Origin: Shinella zoogloeoides
GTDB taxonomy: Bacteria > Pseudomonadota > Alphaproteobacteria > Rhizobiales > Rhizobiaceae
Length of the DNA: 64,000 nt
Direction of reading: 5' to 3'
NCBI RefSeq assembly: GCF_020883495.1
Contig: NZ_CP086610.1
Span: forward strand, 1,407,501 to 1,471,500
Shown piece after piece: positions 45,761 through 55,354 of the stretch. The translations under genes and the position numbers were made by a program. Each line of letters opens with the position of its first letter. Position 1 is the stretch's first letter. The notes below the pieces were generated by a model. That model did no database searches and was not told the origin of the DNA. It saw only the letters and a program-made list of their open reading frames with translations.

Positions 45761-46300
45761 CTACGCCTCGCCGCTGTTCTCGCGATCTACGCCACGCTCA
45801 TGCAACTCGGCATCAATCGGGCAATTCGTGCAACCCTCATAGCAACACAAGCGGCAGATACGGTAGGAATGCTCAAGATTTTCCAGGCGATGCCGTAAGA
45901 CGCGTTCCGCGATGTCGCAAAGAACTCTCAATTCGTCTGGGCTTAGGATGGATAACCCCTCAGCGATCACCTCGTCGCGTGAGGAAAGGACTTCGTCGCT
46001 CGCTACCTTGCCCGCCGCAGTGAGATAGAGAGACCGGGTGCGACCATCCGTGAAATGCTCACGGCGTTCGACCAATCCCTCAGCAGCTAACCGATCCACC
46101 AAACGGACAGTCGCTGCATGGGAGAGGCCGACGCCGATGGAGAGCATGCGAATCGAGAGCCCAGGCATGTGCGCAATCAACGCCAGGGCCGATGCTGCGG
46201 GTCCAGCTTCCGGCGCCCGCGATGAACTAGCGCGAACGATGTCGTCGCTGATCATGAGTGCGAACGCCCCGAAGATATTTCGATCTCGAGGTCCATCCAT
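45761..46300 (-). CDS. MarR-family regulator with C-terminal cysteine cluster
   Basis: About 179 residues. The winged-helix core is LSIGVGLSHAATVRLVDRLA then GLVERREHFTDGRTRSLYLT. The C-terminus bears C149-x2-C152-C153-x3-C157-x2-C160 plus C128, a pattern suited to metal or disulfide sensing. ATG at 46300 was picked because the MarR domain starts there; a degenerate operator at 46312-46328 sits 12 bases upstream, so it may repress itself. Putative sensor of the TATGCG-N3-CGCATA regulon. Confidence 0.85.
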   Translation of the reverse strand: MDGPRDRNIFGAFALMISDDIVRASSSRAPEAGPAASALALIAHMPGLSIRMLSIGVGLSHAATVRLVDRLAAEGLVERREHFTDGRTRSLYLTAAGKVASDEVLSSRDEVIAEGLSILSPDELRVLCDIAERVLRHRLENLEHSYRICRLCCYEGCTNCPIDAELHERGVDRENSGEA

Positions 46301-46311
46301 TGTCACATCTA

Positions 46312-46328
46312 TATGTGCGCGAAGCATA
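46312..46328. promoter_or_regulatory. Degenerate TATG...CATA palindrome before the marR gene
   Basis: TATGTGCGCGAAGCATA, with arms TATG/CATA; a weaker version of the motif at 42,983, 43,023 and 46,817. Its position 12-28 bases upstream of the marR start fits autoregulation. Confidence 0.45.
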
Positions 46329-46336
46329 GACAGCAA

Positions 46337-46938
46337 GTCATACGCGTGTGGTGCGGGTCGGCAAGCGTGCGGAAAAAAGGCCGGATTCCCAGAGGCTTAC
46401 GACGTTCCGCCGATGACGCGGGAGATTGAAACTCCGCAATTTAGATCATGGCGCGCACGGACTGCCGATACCTGGCGGCTATAGATCGGTGAAGTTTGCC
46501 GTGGTTTCGGCTGCCTTGAGGCCGAATCACATCGTTCCAGCGCCAGCTACGCGTTGTGGCCAAATGTTATCGGCAGGCCTGGGAGCTCGCTTTCTGCGTC
46601 CCACCTCAACCGACTCACCCTGGTCAGCCACGACCGTGCTTTAGCCGCAGCCAGCCGGCAGATGGATATCAAACCCCCTATCCGTCTTGGGGACGCGTAG
46701 GCCTTGAACGCGTTTCACGCAGCCCCCCAAAGAACGGCTGCTTGTTTGGACGGCGCAAGCTGGATCGTCCGTGCTGACACTGCCGCGTTGACCCCGAGTG
46801 CCCACCCAGATAGGTCTATGCGTGACGCATACATAATGTGTTGTTGCGCACACGCCGCCAGAGCCGATTTCGTGCGCCATGTTTCACTGAGCGAATGGCG
46901 GATGCTTCAGTCAGTAAGGCGAGCCAGGGGAGATAGGC
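46337..46938. other. Intergenic stretch between marR and gap
   Basis: About 600 bases with no convincing gene. The short frames here have no domain or ribosome site. It contains the operator-like palindrome at 46817-46831 and otherwise I see nothing. Confidence 0.5.
46817..46831. promoter_or_regulatory. TATGCG-N3-CGCATA operator-like palindrome upstream of gap
   Basis: TATGCGTGACGCATA, arms identical to the sites at 42,983 and 43,023. It lies ~107 bases before the gap start. Confidence 0.65.
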
Positions 46939-47946
46939 ATGACGGTTAAGGTCGCAATCAACGGTTTCGGTCGGATCGGGCGACTAGCCTTACGGTCGAT
47001 CGTCGAACTACATCGAGAGGACGTCGAAGTGGTTGCGATCAACGACCTCGGGCCGGTCGCTACCTTGGCGCACCTTCTGAGGTACGACTCGGTTCATGGT
47101 CCCTTTCGTGGATCGATCGACCTCGGCGAAGACTGGATCGACGTCGGGTCCGGTAAAATCAGGGTGTCGTCGGAACGCGATCCAGCAAACCTGCCCCATG
47201 ATGAGCTTGGTGTTGACGTGGCGCTCGAATGCACGGGCTTCTTCACATCCAGGGAGAAGGCCGAGTCGCACATTCGTGCGGGAGCAAGACGCGTGCTCGT
47301 CTCCGCGCCGAGCGATGGGGCAGACAAGACGATCGTCTTCAAGGTCAATCACGACACGCTGACCGCTGACGATGTCGTCGTATCAAATGGCTCATGCACG
47401 ACCAATGTCCTCGCGCCTGTCGCGAAGGTACTGAACGACCTCTGTGGCATAGAGCGAGGCTATATGACCACGGTTCACGCTTATACCGGTGACCAGCCGA
47501 CGCAGGATACCGTCCATAAGGATCTCTACCGCGCCCGCGCAGCCGCACTCTCAATGATCCCGACGTCCACCGGGGCTGCGAACGCGATCGGCCGCGTGCT
47601 GCCGGAACTAAAAGGTAAGCTTCATGGCTCGTCGATCCGCGTCCCAACGCCGAACGTCTCGGTCATAGATTTGGCTGTTTCGACGTCGCGTGAGGTTTCG
47701 ATAGACGAGGTGAACGACGCCATCCGTCAGACTGCCGCCGGTGCAATGAGTGGGGTGCTCGCCTTCACGACAGAGCCCTTGGTGTCGGTCGATCTGAACC
47801 ATCGGACCGAATCCTCAATCGTCGCACTTCCCCAGACAGATGTTGTCGACGGCAGGATGGTTCGCGTGCTTGCTTGGTACGACAACGAATGGAGCTTTGC
47901 GACGCGTATGGCGGATACCGCGGTCGCAATGGCGAAGCTCATATAG
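46939..47946 (+). CDS. gap: Glyceraldehyde-3-phosphate dehydrogenase, type I
   Basis: 335 residues with the NAD site VAINGFGRIGRLALR and catalytic cysteine C153 in SNGSCTTNVLAP, plus YMTTVHAYTGDQPTQD. The second cysteine of the usual CTTNC is Val157. Loss of that partner cysteine prevents one internal disulfide. The gene has its own ribosome site (GGGGAGA) and an upstream operator-like palindrome shared with the OsmC fusion. Probably a stress paralogue in addition to a chromosomal gap. Confidence 0.93.
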   Translation: MTVKVAINGFGRIGRLALRSIVELHREDVEVVAINDLGPVATLAHLLRYDSVHGPFRGSIDLGEDWIDVGSGKIRVSSERDPANLPHDELGVDVALECTGFFTSREKAESHIRAGARRVLVSAPSDGADKTIVFKVNHDTLTADDVVVSNGSCTTNVLAPVAKVLNDLCGIERGYMTTVHAYTGDQPTQDTVHKDLYRARAAALSMIPTSTGAANAIGRVLPELKGKLHGSSIRVPTPNVSVIDLAVSTSREVSIDEVNDAIRQTAAGAMSGVLAFTTEPLVSVDLNHRTESSIVALPQTDVVDGRMVRVLAWYDNEWSFATRMADTAVAMAKLI

Positions 47947-48013
47947 CCGATCGAGTGCCGGCAAAGTCGTCACTCGGCGAAAAGGTGGGTTTTCCAAAAA
48001 AAAGGAAGCATCG

Positions 48014-48316
48014 ATGAGCATGAATGGACCATTGGCGCGCGCAGCGAGAGCCCTGATTCAGTGGCCGCGATCACATGTCGCCAAGATCGCTGAGTTGGAC
48101 GAGGAAACGTTAGCTCGGTTCGAGGCCGGCGGTAGCATGCTTGCAGCTTCGGAACTGACGCGGTTGCGTGACGCGCTCGAACGGGGCGGCGCCGTCTTCA
48201 TCGATGAGGATCATCGCGCGGGATCGGGCGTGAGGCTTAAGTTCAACGCCAAGGATGTGCGTGCCATTAATCGGATGGAGGGCGAAGGCGGGCCGGTAGG
48301 CACCGACGATGTCTGA
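48014..48316 (+). CDS. Small XRE-like DNA-binding protein
   Basis: A 100-residue protein: LARAARALIQWPRSHVAKIA then LDEETLARFEAGG resembles the XRE HTH, and LRDALERGGAVFIDEDHR followed by GSGVRLKF is the usual rhizobial tail. ATG at 48014 is preceded by AAGGAAG. Follows gap by 67 bases, with A-runs between. Role unknown. Confidence 0.65.
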   Translation: MSMNGPLARAARALIQWPRSHVAKIAELDEETLARFEAGGSMLAASELTRLRDALERGGAVFIDEDHRAGSGVRLKFNAKDVRAINRMEGEGGPVGTDDV

Positions 48317-48508
48317 AACCTCAGATTCTCGCGCCGGAGCTGGGGTATCAGGCGACAGACACTCATTCCTGCCGTGACCACGCCTATCATGACACCACCG
48401 GATGCTCGACGCACTATCCTTCGAGACGGCAATCAGGGGGATGGGCCCACGCAGGCGTATTACCTGATAAGTCGATATTCACGGGTCTCATGATCGGCCC
48501 AAGACCAT

Positions 48509-48876
48509 CTACCCTCTCCCGTGGCCTGATGGGCGTTTCTTGAAAAGCCTGTCACGCGCTGCAAATCCAAAAACGATCGTCGTCGTCATCACGAGGTAGG
48601 CAACTATGCCGCCCGGAGAGAGTGTAGGCACTGCGGCGAGGATCAAAGCGTCGTTGCCACCGGGTATGAGGCCGATACCTATTCCCATCAACGCTCCGCC
48701 GACAATCGATCGCAGAATGCCGGCAACCGTCGGCCGTTGAAAACGCAAACGTCCCTGACGCACGGATGCCGTGATTGCTCCCGCAACAGAGGCAATGACC
48801 GCAACGAGTGCGACCTCGCCTGTTGGTGTCATTCGAAGAGGAAGGCCGCGTTGGATCAGGTCAGCGAACGTCCATG
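48509..48876 (-). pseudogene. YeeE/YedE-type membrane protein, C-terminal fragment
   Basis: Encodes the second half of a sulfur-compound transporter-like protein: GGALMGIGIGLIPGGNDALI and PGGIVAYLVMTTTIVFGFAA. The 5' end is cut by the IS21 element at 48,877; the first 13 codons of the open frame belong to the element. Membrane helices remain but no start is available, so it is a remnant. Confidence 0.75.
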
Positions 48877-49009
48877 TGTCAACGGCGGAGTAAAAACCGG
48901 CCACGGGGCGGAGCAAAAGTCGGCCACTGTGGCGCCGGCCTGAGACGGCCGGGAGGGCGTAGCCCGAGCGGGGGTCTCAGGCCGGCGCGGCGATTTTTTG
49001 AGAGTAGTT

Positions 49010-49768
49010 TTAGCCGGCCTTTCGGGCTCGACTTTGAGCGAGGCGATAGCTGTCGCCGTTCATCTCGAGGATGTTGACGTGGTGGGTAACGCGATCGAGC
49101 AGAGCGCCGGTCAATCGTTCGGACCCCAGGGTTTCCGTCCATTCGTCAAATGGAAGATTGCTGGTGATCAGGGTGGCCCCGCGCTCGTAGCGTTGCGAGA
49201 TCAGCTCGAACAGCAATTCCGCGCCGGTCTTTGACAGCGGCACAAAGCCCAGCTCGTCGATGATGAGCAGCTTGTAGCCGGCCATCTGTTTCTGGAACCG
49301 AAGAAGACGCCGTTCGTCGCGGGCCTCCATCATCTCGCTGACCAGGGCGGCCGCTGTCGTGAACCCGACGGACAGGCCTTTCTGGCACGCGGCCAGGCCG
49401 AGACCGAGCGCGACATGCGTCTTACCCGTGCCGCTCGGGCCCAGCGCAATGACGTTCTCCCGGCGCTCGATCCATTCACAGCGGGCCAGTTCCAGCACCT
49501 GCATCTTGTTCAGCTTGGGGATGGCTGTGAAGTCGAAGCTGTCGAGGCTTTTGACGATCGGGAATTTAGCCGCCTTGATCCGACGTTCGACCTTGCGGCG
49601 GTCCCGTTCGATCATCTCCCGTTCGGCAAGCCGGAACAGGTATCCGACATGATCGACGCCTTCGGTGGCGCATAACCGGGCCAGCTTCTGGTGCTCGCGC
49701 TGGAAGGTCGGCAGCTTCAGGGTCTTGAGATAGTGGGCGAGCAGGATGTCGGGTGCTTCGGTGCTCAT
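49010..49768 (-). CDS. istB: IS21-family helper ATPase IstB
   Basis: 252 residues, DnaA/DnaC-like AAA+. Walker A VIALGPSGTGKTHVALGLG, Walker B LLIIDELGFVPLSKTGAELL. It activates the IstA transposase and chooses the target. ATG overlaps the istA stop by 4 bases. Confidence 0.95.
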   Translation of the reverse strand: MSTEAPDILLAHYLKTLKLPTFQREHQKLARLCATEGVDHVGYLFRLAEREMIERDRRKVERRIKAAKFPIVKSLDSFDFTAIPKLNKMQVLELARCEWIERRENVIALGPSGTGKTHVALGLGLAACQKGLSVGFTTAAALVSEMMEARDERRLLRFQKQMAGYKLLIIDELGFVPLSKTGAELLFELISQRYERGATLITSNLPFDEWTETLGSERLTGALLDRVTHHVNILEMNGDSYRLAQSRARKAG

Positions 49769-51261
49769 GCCGCCTCTCCCGCATCAGACGACAGGAGGCG
49801 CATATACGCTTTCGCTGAGGTCTTCTCGACCGTCGCCCGCGGCAGGTAGGGATAGATCGACAGATCCAACCGCGGTGGCCGGCGCTCGACCCGGCACAGG
49901 ATCAGATGCTTGACCGCATCGAAGCCGATCGCACCGAGCTGTATCGCCTGCTTCACGGCCGCATGCAGGTCCGCAAGGTCGAAGCTCTCCAGCAGGCGCA
50001 GAACCTGCACGTATTCCCGTCGGCCATGCTTTGCCATGCGGCCTTCCATCAGGCGGCGCAGCGTCGCGAACTCGTCCGGCAGGTTCCAGCCCTGGAGTGG
50101 AGCCGCCTGATCCAGCGCATTGATCTTCTGCTCGATCAGCGGCAGATAATGAACGGGATCGAAGACGACGTCTTCCCGTTCCCAGCATCGCGGATGACGG
50201 GCAATGATCTCGCCGCGGCAGCCGATCACCACCTCATTGACATAGCCCCGGACCCAGACGTCCTGATGGCCATAGGCGACCGGTACGGAATAGTCGTTGG
50301 TCTTGTAGCGCACCAGCGACTGGGCTGTCACCCTGGCGCTGGCCTGGTCGCAGGCATCGAAGGGAGACGCCGGTAACGGACGCATGGCCGCCAGATCACG
50401 CTGTAGCCGCTCCCCGATTGTCTCACTCTCACCGCGCAGCTTGTCGCGCTGGCGTTTGCGGCACTGCTCTTCCAGAAAGGCGTTGAACGCATCCCATGTC
50501 GCAAACTGCGGGATCGGCACCATAAAATTACGTCGGGCATAACCGACGAGTCCCTCGACATTCCCTTTATCGTTGCCCTTTCCCGGACGGCCATAGCGAT
50601 CCCGGATCAGGTAGTGGGACAGGAAGCCGCTGAACAACGCCGCCCGCTTGCGTGTGCCGTCGGGCAGGATCTTGGCCACCAGGCAACGGTCATTGTCATA
50701 GACGATCGACTGCGGCACGGCCCCGAAGAAGGCGAATGCATGGATGTGGCCGTCGACCCAGGCCTCGGCCACCGCCGCAGGATAGGCCCGCACGTAGCAG
50801 CCGTCGCTATGCGGCAGATCCAGCACGAAGAAACGCGCCTTTTGCTCGACGCCGCCGATCACCACCGTCGCCTCGCCAAAGTCGGCCTGCGCATGGCCGG
50901 GCGGATGCGACAACGGCACGAACACCTCCTGCCGACGCTGATCCCGCTCGCGTATGTAGTCCTTGATGATCGTGTAGCCGCCGGTGAAACCGCACTCATC
51001 ACGCAGGCGGTCGAACACACGCTTGGCAGTATGGCGTTGCTTTAGCGGCATCTTCAGATCTTCGTCGAGCCAATGCTCGATCGTCGAAACAAACGCATCC
51101 AGCTTCGGACGCCGGATCGGTGATCGACGCTGATAGCCGGGTGGTGTCGAATAGGCCAACATCTTGGCCACGGTCTCTCGCGAGATGTTGAAATGCTTCG
51201 CGGCCTGACGCTGCTTCATCCCTTCCGAAACAGCCAGGCGAACCCTCAAATAAAGTTCCAC
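49765..51261 (-). CDS. istA: IS21-family transposase IstA
   Basis: 498 residues. N-terminal HTH KQRQAAKHFNISRETVAKML, then a DDE integrase core (HAQADFGEATVVIGGVEQKA; interior VYDNDRCLVAKI carrying the second D; KGNVEGLVGYARRNFMVP carrying the E). The frame is complete, so the element may be mobile. Confidence 0.95.
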   Translation of the reverse strand: MELYLRVRLAVSEGMKQRQAAKHFNISRETVAKMLAYSTPPGYQRRSPIRRPKLDAFVSTIEHWLDEDLKMPLKQRHTAKRVFDRLRDECGFTGGYTIIKDYIRERDQRRQEVFVPLSHPPGHAQADFGEATVVIGGVEQKARFFVLDLPHSDGCYVRAYPAAVAEAWVDGHIHAFAFFGAVPQSIVYDNDRCLVAKILPDGTRKRAALFSGFLSHYLIRDRYGRPGKGNDKGNVEGLVGYARRNFMVPIPQFATWDAFNAFLEEQCRKRQRDKLRGESETIGERLQRDLAAMRPLPASPFDACDQASARVTAQSLVRYKTNDYSVPVAYGHQDVWVRGYVNEVVIGCRGEIIARHPRCWEREDVVFDPVHYLPLIEQKINALDQAAPLQGWNLPDEFATLRRLMEGRMAKHGRREYVQVLRLLESFDLADLHAAVKQAIQLGAIGFDAVKHLILCRVERRPPRLDLSIYPYLPRATVEKTSAKAYMRLLSSDAGEAA

Positions 51262-51339
51262 GGTGTAGATCCCCTGTCCCTCCTGCGATCATTGCAGAAA
51301 GGAAATAGGTGGCCGGATTTTACTCCGCCCGCAGCAGCA

Positions 51340-53007
51340 TTATGCCGCCGCTACCGTGGCCGACTTTTCCACCGCCGCTCTCAGATCCAGCCCCTTCTTC
51401 ATGCAGGTCAGCATCCCGAGCGCCAGGACGTCGACCTTCATGAACTTGAGCGCGTCGATATCGTCTTTGTCCCACTCGATGACCTGCCGGTCCTTCATCG
51501 CAGCGGGCTCAATCGGGACCAGATCGTCGAGCCTGTCATGGGTTAGGACGAAGCCGCCTGGATGCTGGCTGAGATGGCGTGGCGCGCCCATGAGCTGTCG
51601 CGCGAGATCGAGGGTCAGGCGAAGGCGGCGGTCGGCGAGATTGAGGTTCAGCTCCTCAACATGCTTTGGCTCGACGCCTTCCTCGGACCAGGCCCAGACC
51701 TGCGACGACAAGGTGCCGATCAGATCTTCGGGCAGGCCGAGCGCCTTGCCGACATCACGCAGCGCGCCCTTAGCGCGGTAGCGAATGACGGTGGAGCAGA
51801 GCGCGGCGTGGTCACGGCCGTAGGTGTCGAACACCCATTGCATGACGATCTCGCGCCGCTCGTGCTCGAAATCGACATCGATGTCGGGCGGCTCGCGCCG
51901 CTCCTCGCTGACGAAGCGTTCGAAGAGAAGATCGTTGCGGCCGGGATCGATCGAAGTGATGCCGAGGACATAGCAGACTGCGGAGTTGGCGGCCGAGCCG
52001 CGACCCTGGCAGAGGATGTCTTTCGATCGGGCGAAGCGAACGATCGAATTCACTGTCAGGAAGTAGGGCGCGTAATCCAGCTTTTCGATCAGCCGCAGCT
52101 CATGCTGGAGCGCGGCGGTCACGCTGTCGGGTACGCCCTCGGGATAGCGCTCCGACGCGCCTTCCCAGGTCAGCCTCGCCAGCGTTTCTTGCGGCGAGAG
52201 CGCCGGATCGTCACGCTCCTCCGGATATTGATAGGCAAGCTCGTCGAGACTGAAGCGGCAGCGATCAGCGATCTGGAGAGAGCGAGCAAGCGCTTCCGGA
52301 TAGCGGCTGAACAGCCGGTGCATCTCCTCCGGCGGCTTGATGTAGCGGTCGGCGTGACGTTCGCGCCGATCGCCGAGGGTGTCGATCGTGACGTTGTGGC
52401 GGATGCAGGTCACGACGTCTTGCAGGATGCGGCGACCCGGCTCGTGAAAGAGGATGTCGTTCGTCACCACCGCGGGCACGCGCATTTGCGCGGCGAGGTT
52501 CGACAGCTCGTGAAGGCGAAGCTGGTCATTGGGGCGACGGTGTAGCGTGAGGGCGACGTAGGCGCGGTCACCGAACGCGTCGCGAAGCCGGCGCAATCTG
52601 AAGCCGCACTCGTCATCGGCCAAGTCGGGCACAAGGACGGCGACCAGGCCATCGCCATAAGCTACGAGGTCCGGCCATTCGAGAATGCACTTGGCCTTGC
52701 CGCCGCGACCCTTGCCGAGCGAGAGCAGACGGCAGAGGCGCGAATAGGCGGGGCGGTCGGTCGGATAGACCAGCACCGACGTGCCGTCGGCGAGGTCGAG
52801 GCGGCATCCGACGATCAGGCGCACGCCGGTCGTCTTCGCGGCCTCATGAGCGCGCACGATGCCGGCGAGGGAGTTGCGGTCAACGACGGCCACCGCCTCG
52901 ATCCCGGCAAGCGCCGCCTGGGCGAACAGCTCCTCGCAGGACGACGCACCGCGCAGGAAGCTGAAATGCGAGGTGACCTGAATCTCGACGTAGCGGGGCT
53001 CACTCAT
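51340..53007 (-). pseudogene. dnaE2: Error-prone DNA polymerase DnaE2 (ImuC), 3'-truncated by IS21
   Basis: 555 of about 1,080 residues. N-terminal PHP domain ([20 protein letters not shown]), polymerase core with the catalytic acids ([18 protein letters not shown] and the third in [12 protein letters not shown]). The frame stops 4 bases before the IS21 right end, so fingers, beta-clamp and OB regions are missing and the enzyme is dead. ATG overlaps the imuB stop (ATGA). The remains of an imuA-imuB-dnaE2 mutagenesis operon. Confidence 0.9.
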
Positions 53008-54515
53008 CCGAAGACCCCATGGATGAACCATCGGTGCGAGCCCGTGGCCGTGTCCTCGCCATCGCCAGCGCGGTAGAGCCAGTAACGCTCGCCGGCGTCG
53101 TCCTCGACCCGGAAATAGTCGCGCACGGCGACCAGCTCGGCGTCACGCTTCCACCATTCGCCGAAGACGCGCTCCGGGCCGTCGCCGCGACGCAGGCGCC
53201 GGCGCACGCCGCGCCAGGTGAAGGAGACCGGCGGATGGTCGGGCAACAGCGCCACCGTCTCGACCAACTCGGGATGAGGCAGGAGGCGCGAGGGCCTCGG
53301 CCAATGGCCGGGCCAGCCCGCCCCCGTGTCGGCCGCCATTGCCGGGATGCGGCAGACGGATCGCTCGGGAACGTCGCTTGCGACGGGAGCAAGCCGATAA
53401 AGGGCGCGCTCGCCCACCCGGTTCATCAACGTGTCGATGAGATCGGAGACGTCCGGTGTGCTTTCCTCGATGAGGGAATTGACGATCTGTCTGCGCTCAA
53501 GCGGCTCGGCGACGCTCGCGGCGAGCGTCATCACCTCGATGCCAAAGCCGGGTTCGATGGTCTCGATCCTGTCGCAGAGCAGACGCGTCAGGCGCTTAAC
53601 GTCGCGGACCGGCGTTGCCATGCCGACCCTGACGGCTTGGGCGCGGCTGTCGACGCGGTGGCAGATGAGGTCAAGTCTGCGAGCGCCCAAGCCGCCGGCC
53701 TCGAGACGCTCGCAGAGCTGGCCGACGAGCTTGGCGATATACCGGGCTATGGTCTCGGCCGCGGCGATCGGCTCGGCGAAGGCGCGGCGCACTTCGATGA
53801 GATCGACCGGCCGGACCGGCTCGATCGGCTCGGCCGCCTGGCCGAGGGCTTGATCGATGCGGCGGCCGATTTGGGGGCCGAAGCGCAAGGTGAGCGGCGC
53901 CCGAGGCTGCGCGAGAAGGTCGCCGACCGTATCGAAACCGAGTGTCCGCAGGGCGGCGACGGTGGACGCGGCGATGCGCAGCGCTGCGAGCGGCAAAGGC
54001 TCCATTATGGATGCGCCATGTCGGTCCGGTGCGATCTGCGGGGCATAGCGGGCCAGAGCGTGCGCAGCGCCCCAGGTGTCGGCGATCGCGCCCCGAGCCG
54101 CGATCCCGGACATGGCAAGCCGGCCGATGAGGCCGTCCAGCATCGCACTTTCGCCGCCATGGAGATGATCGGCGCCCGTCGAGTCGATGATGATCCCGTC
54201 CGGCGGATCGGGAGCGACGACGGGAGCGTATCGGAGGAGCCAGGCCGCGAGCCGGTCGAGCGCCTCGGCGTCGCCTACCGGGTCGGCGTCCTGCACGATG
54301 AGTCCGGGCGCCAGGACCTGGGCCTTGGTGACGGGCATGCCAACGCGCAGGCCAGCAGCGCGGGCAGCGGCGTCAGCCGCCAGCACCACCCGCCTGTTCC
54401 CGTCGCGGCCAATCAGGACGAGCGGCGCCTCAGCCGGAGGCGCCGCGTCGCCAGCCTTCCGCCGTAGCCGGTCGGTGGACCAGCTCGGCAGGAAGAGCGA
54501 GACGACCCGTGTCAT
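53004..54515 (-). CDS. imuB: ImuB, Y-family polymerase-like protein
   Basis: 503 residues: [20 protein letters not shown] start, [20 protein letters not shown] and the helical little-finger-like parts. Typical polymerase acidic residues are lost, as in ImuB, which links ImuC to the beta clamp. ATG at 54515 overlaps the end of imuA by 86 bases. It still has an intact frame although its partner polymerase is truncated. Confidence 0.9.
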   Translation of the reverse strand: MTRVVSLFLPSWSTDRLRRKAGDAAPPAEAPLVLIGRDGNRRVVLAADAAARAAGLRVGMPVTKAQVLAPGLIVQDADPVGDAEALDRLAAWLLRYAPVVAPDPPDGIIIDSTGADHLHGGESAMLDGLIGRLAMSGIAARGAIADTWGAAHALARYAPQIAPDRHGASIMEPLPLAALRIAASTVAALRTLGFDTVGDLLAQPRAPLTLRFGPQIGRRIDQALGQAAEPIEPVRPVDLIEVRRAFAEPIAAAETIARYIAKLVGQLCERLEAGGLGARRLDLICHRVDSRAQAVRVGMATPVRDVKRLTRLLCDRIETIEPGFGIEVMTLAASVAEPLERRQIVNSLIEESTPDVSDLIDTLMNRVGERALYRLAPVASDVPERSVCRIPAMAADTGAGWPGHWPRPSRLLPHPELVETVALLPDHPPVSFTWRGVRRRLRRGDGPERVFGEWWKRDAELVAVRDYFRVEDDAGERYWLYRAGDGEDTATGSHRWFIHGVFG

Positions 54516-55182
54516 CGCACGCCTCCACTTCGAAATCTGCACTTTCGCCCGCGCGAGCGCGGATCAGTTCGACCAGCCAGCGGGCTCGACCCACGCCCGG
54601 AACGGGAAGCGATGTCGAAGGCAAAGCGGAGACGCGCCAGCGCGTCATCGCCGCTGTAGGCTGGCCGAAGTCTGTAGCCTCTGTCTGTCGCCGCCAGCGT
54701 CGCAGCGCGATCCCGATCGATCCGGTGCCTTCGGCCGCCAGTTGCAGGCGCCGCGAGGCGGTCATGGAAAGTCGGGCCACTTCACCAAGGACGGCGCCCA
54801 GGCCACCGTGGCGCAGGCCTTCCTCCATGCAGGCGAGCACGGTCTTGTCGTCGCCGGCTTCGAGATAGATCACGCGATCGGATGCAAGGCCTGCTTGGGC
54901 GATCGCTGGCGCGAAGAGGTCGGGGCGCGTGATGCACCAAAGGATCTTGCCCTTCGTGCGGGCGGCGATCCCGGCGCTGAAGAGGGCGGCAGCGGCTCCA
55001 TCGATCGCGCCGTTGCCGCCGCCGGCGATCTCATGCAGGGCGCCGAGCGCGAGTCCTCCGCCGGGTAGGCGCGAGTCGACCTCGGCAATCCCGAAGGGGA
55101 GAACCGATTTGGCGCGCCGGCTGCGACCTTCGATCTTTTCGATCTGCGCGCGCAAAGACTCTATGGCGGGCTCGGGCCGCAA
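54430..55182 (-). CDS. imuA: ImuA, RecA-like SOS mutagenesis protein
   Basis: 250 residues of the ImuA/SulA-like RecA-fold family, with LPFGIAEVDSRLPGGGLALG and LHEIAGGGNGAIDGAAAALF. It lacks a full Walker A. The proposed TTG at 55182 follows GGAGG by 12 bases. LexA box GTTC-N7-GTTC lies about 40 bases upstream, so DNA damage should induce imuA-imuB. Confidence 0.88.
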   Translation of the reverse strand: MRPEPAIESLRAQIEKIEGRSRRAKSVLPFGIAEVDSRLPGGGLALGALHEIAGGGNGAIDGAAAALFSAGIAARTKGKILWCITRPDLFAPAIAQAGLASDRVIYLEAGDDKTVLACMEEGLRHGGLGAVLGEVARLSMTASRRLQLAAEGTGSIGIALRRWRRQTEATDFGQPTAAMTRWRVSALPSTSLPVPGVGRARWLVELIRARAGESADFEVEACDDTGRLALPAELVHRPATAEGWRRGASG

Positions 55183-55219
55183 GCTCGTTCTTGACCTCCA
55201 AGGGCGGGTTCTTCGTCAT

Positions 55220-55234
55220 GTTCGCTATTTGTTC
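55220..55234 (-). promoter_or_regulatory. LexA (SOS) box of the imuA operon
   Basis: On the plus strand GTTCGCTATTTGTTC, a GTTC-N7-GTTC direct repeat, the alphaproteobacterial LexA site. It lies 38-52 bases before the imuA start. Confidence 0.85.
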
Positions 55235-55354
55235 TATCTTTCAGGAACGAGAGTCAAGCCCGGATCGGCGTGAGCGAGGGTGCGCGACACGGTTTTACTG
55301 TCTCGTGGCTATCTGAGCGCCGCTGGGCGGTCGAGGCGCATGCAGCGAAATCGC

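Larger units (their letters stand above)
48877..51336 (-). mobile_element. IS21-family insertion sequence
   Basis: istA and istB overlap by 4 bases. The ends carry GGCGGAGTAAAAACCGGCCAC (left, 48883 on) and its counterpart GGCGGAGTAAAATCCGGCCAC on the other strand at the right. A second similar block GGCGGAGCAAAAGTCGGCCA follows the left end, as is normal for IS21. Terminal TG/CA bases suggest 48877 and 51336 as ends. I found no target duplication, and both flanking genes are truncated. Confidence 0.88.

Noticed and set aside
46641-46880. 79-codon minus-strand frame upstream of gap
   Set aside because: No similarity or ribosome site, and it overlaps the operator-like palindrome.
48870-51342. 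Target duplication of the IS21 element
   Set aside because: Flanking bases around 48876 and 51337 do not match over 4-8 bases; therefore a deletion was proposed.
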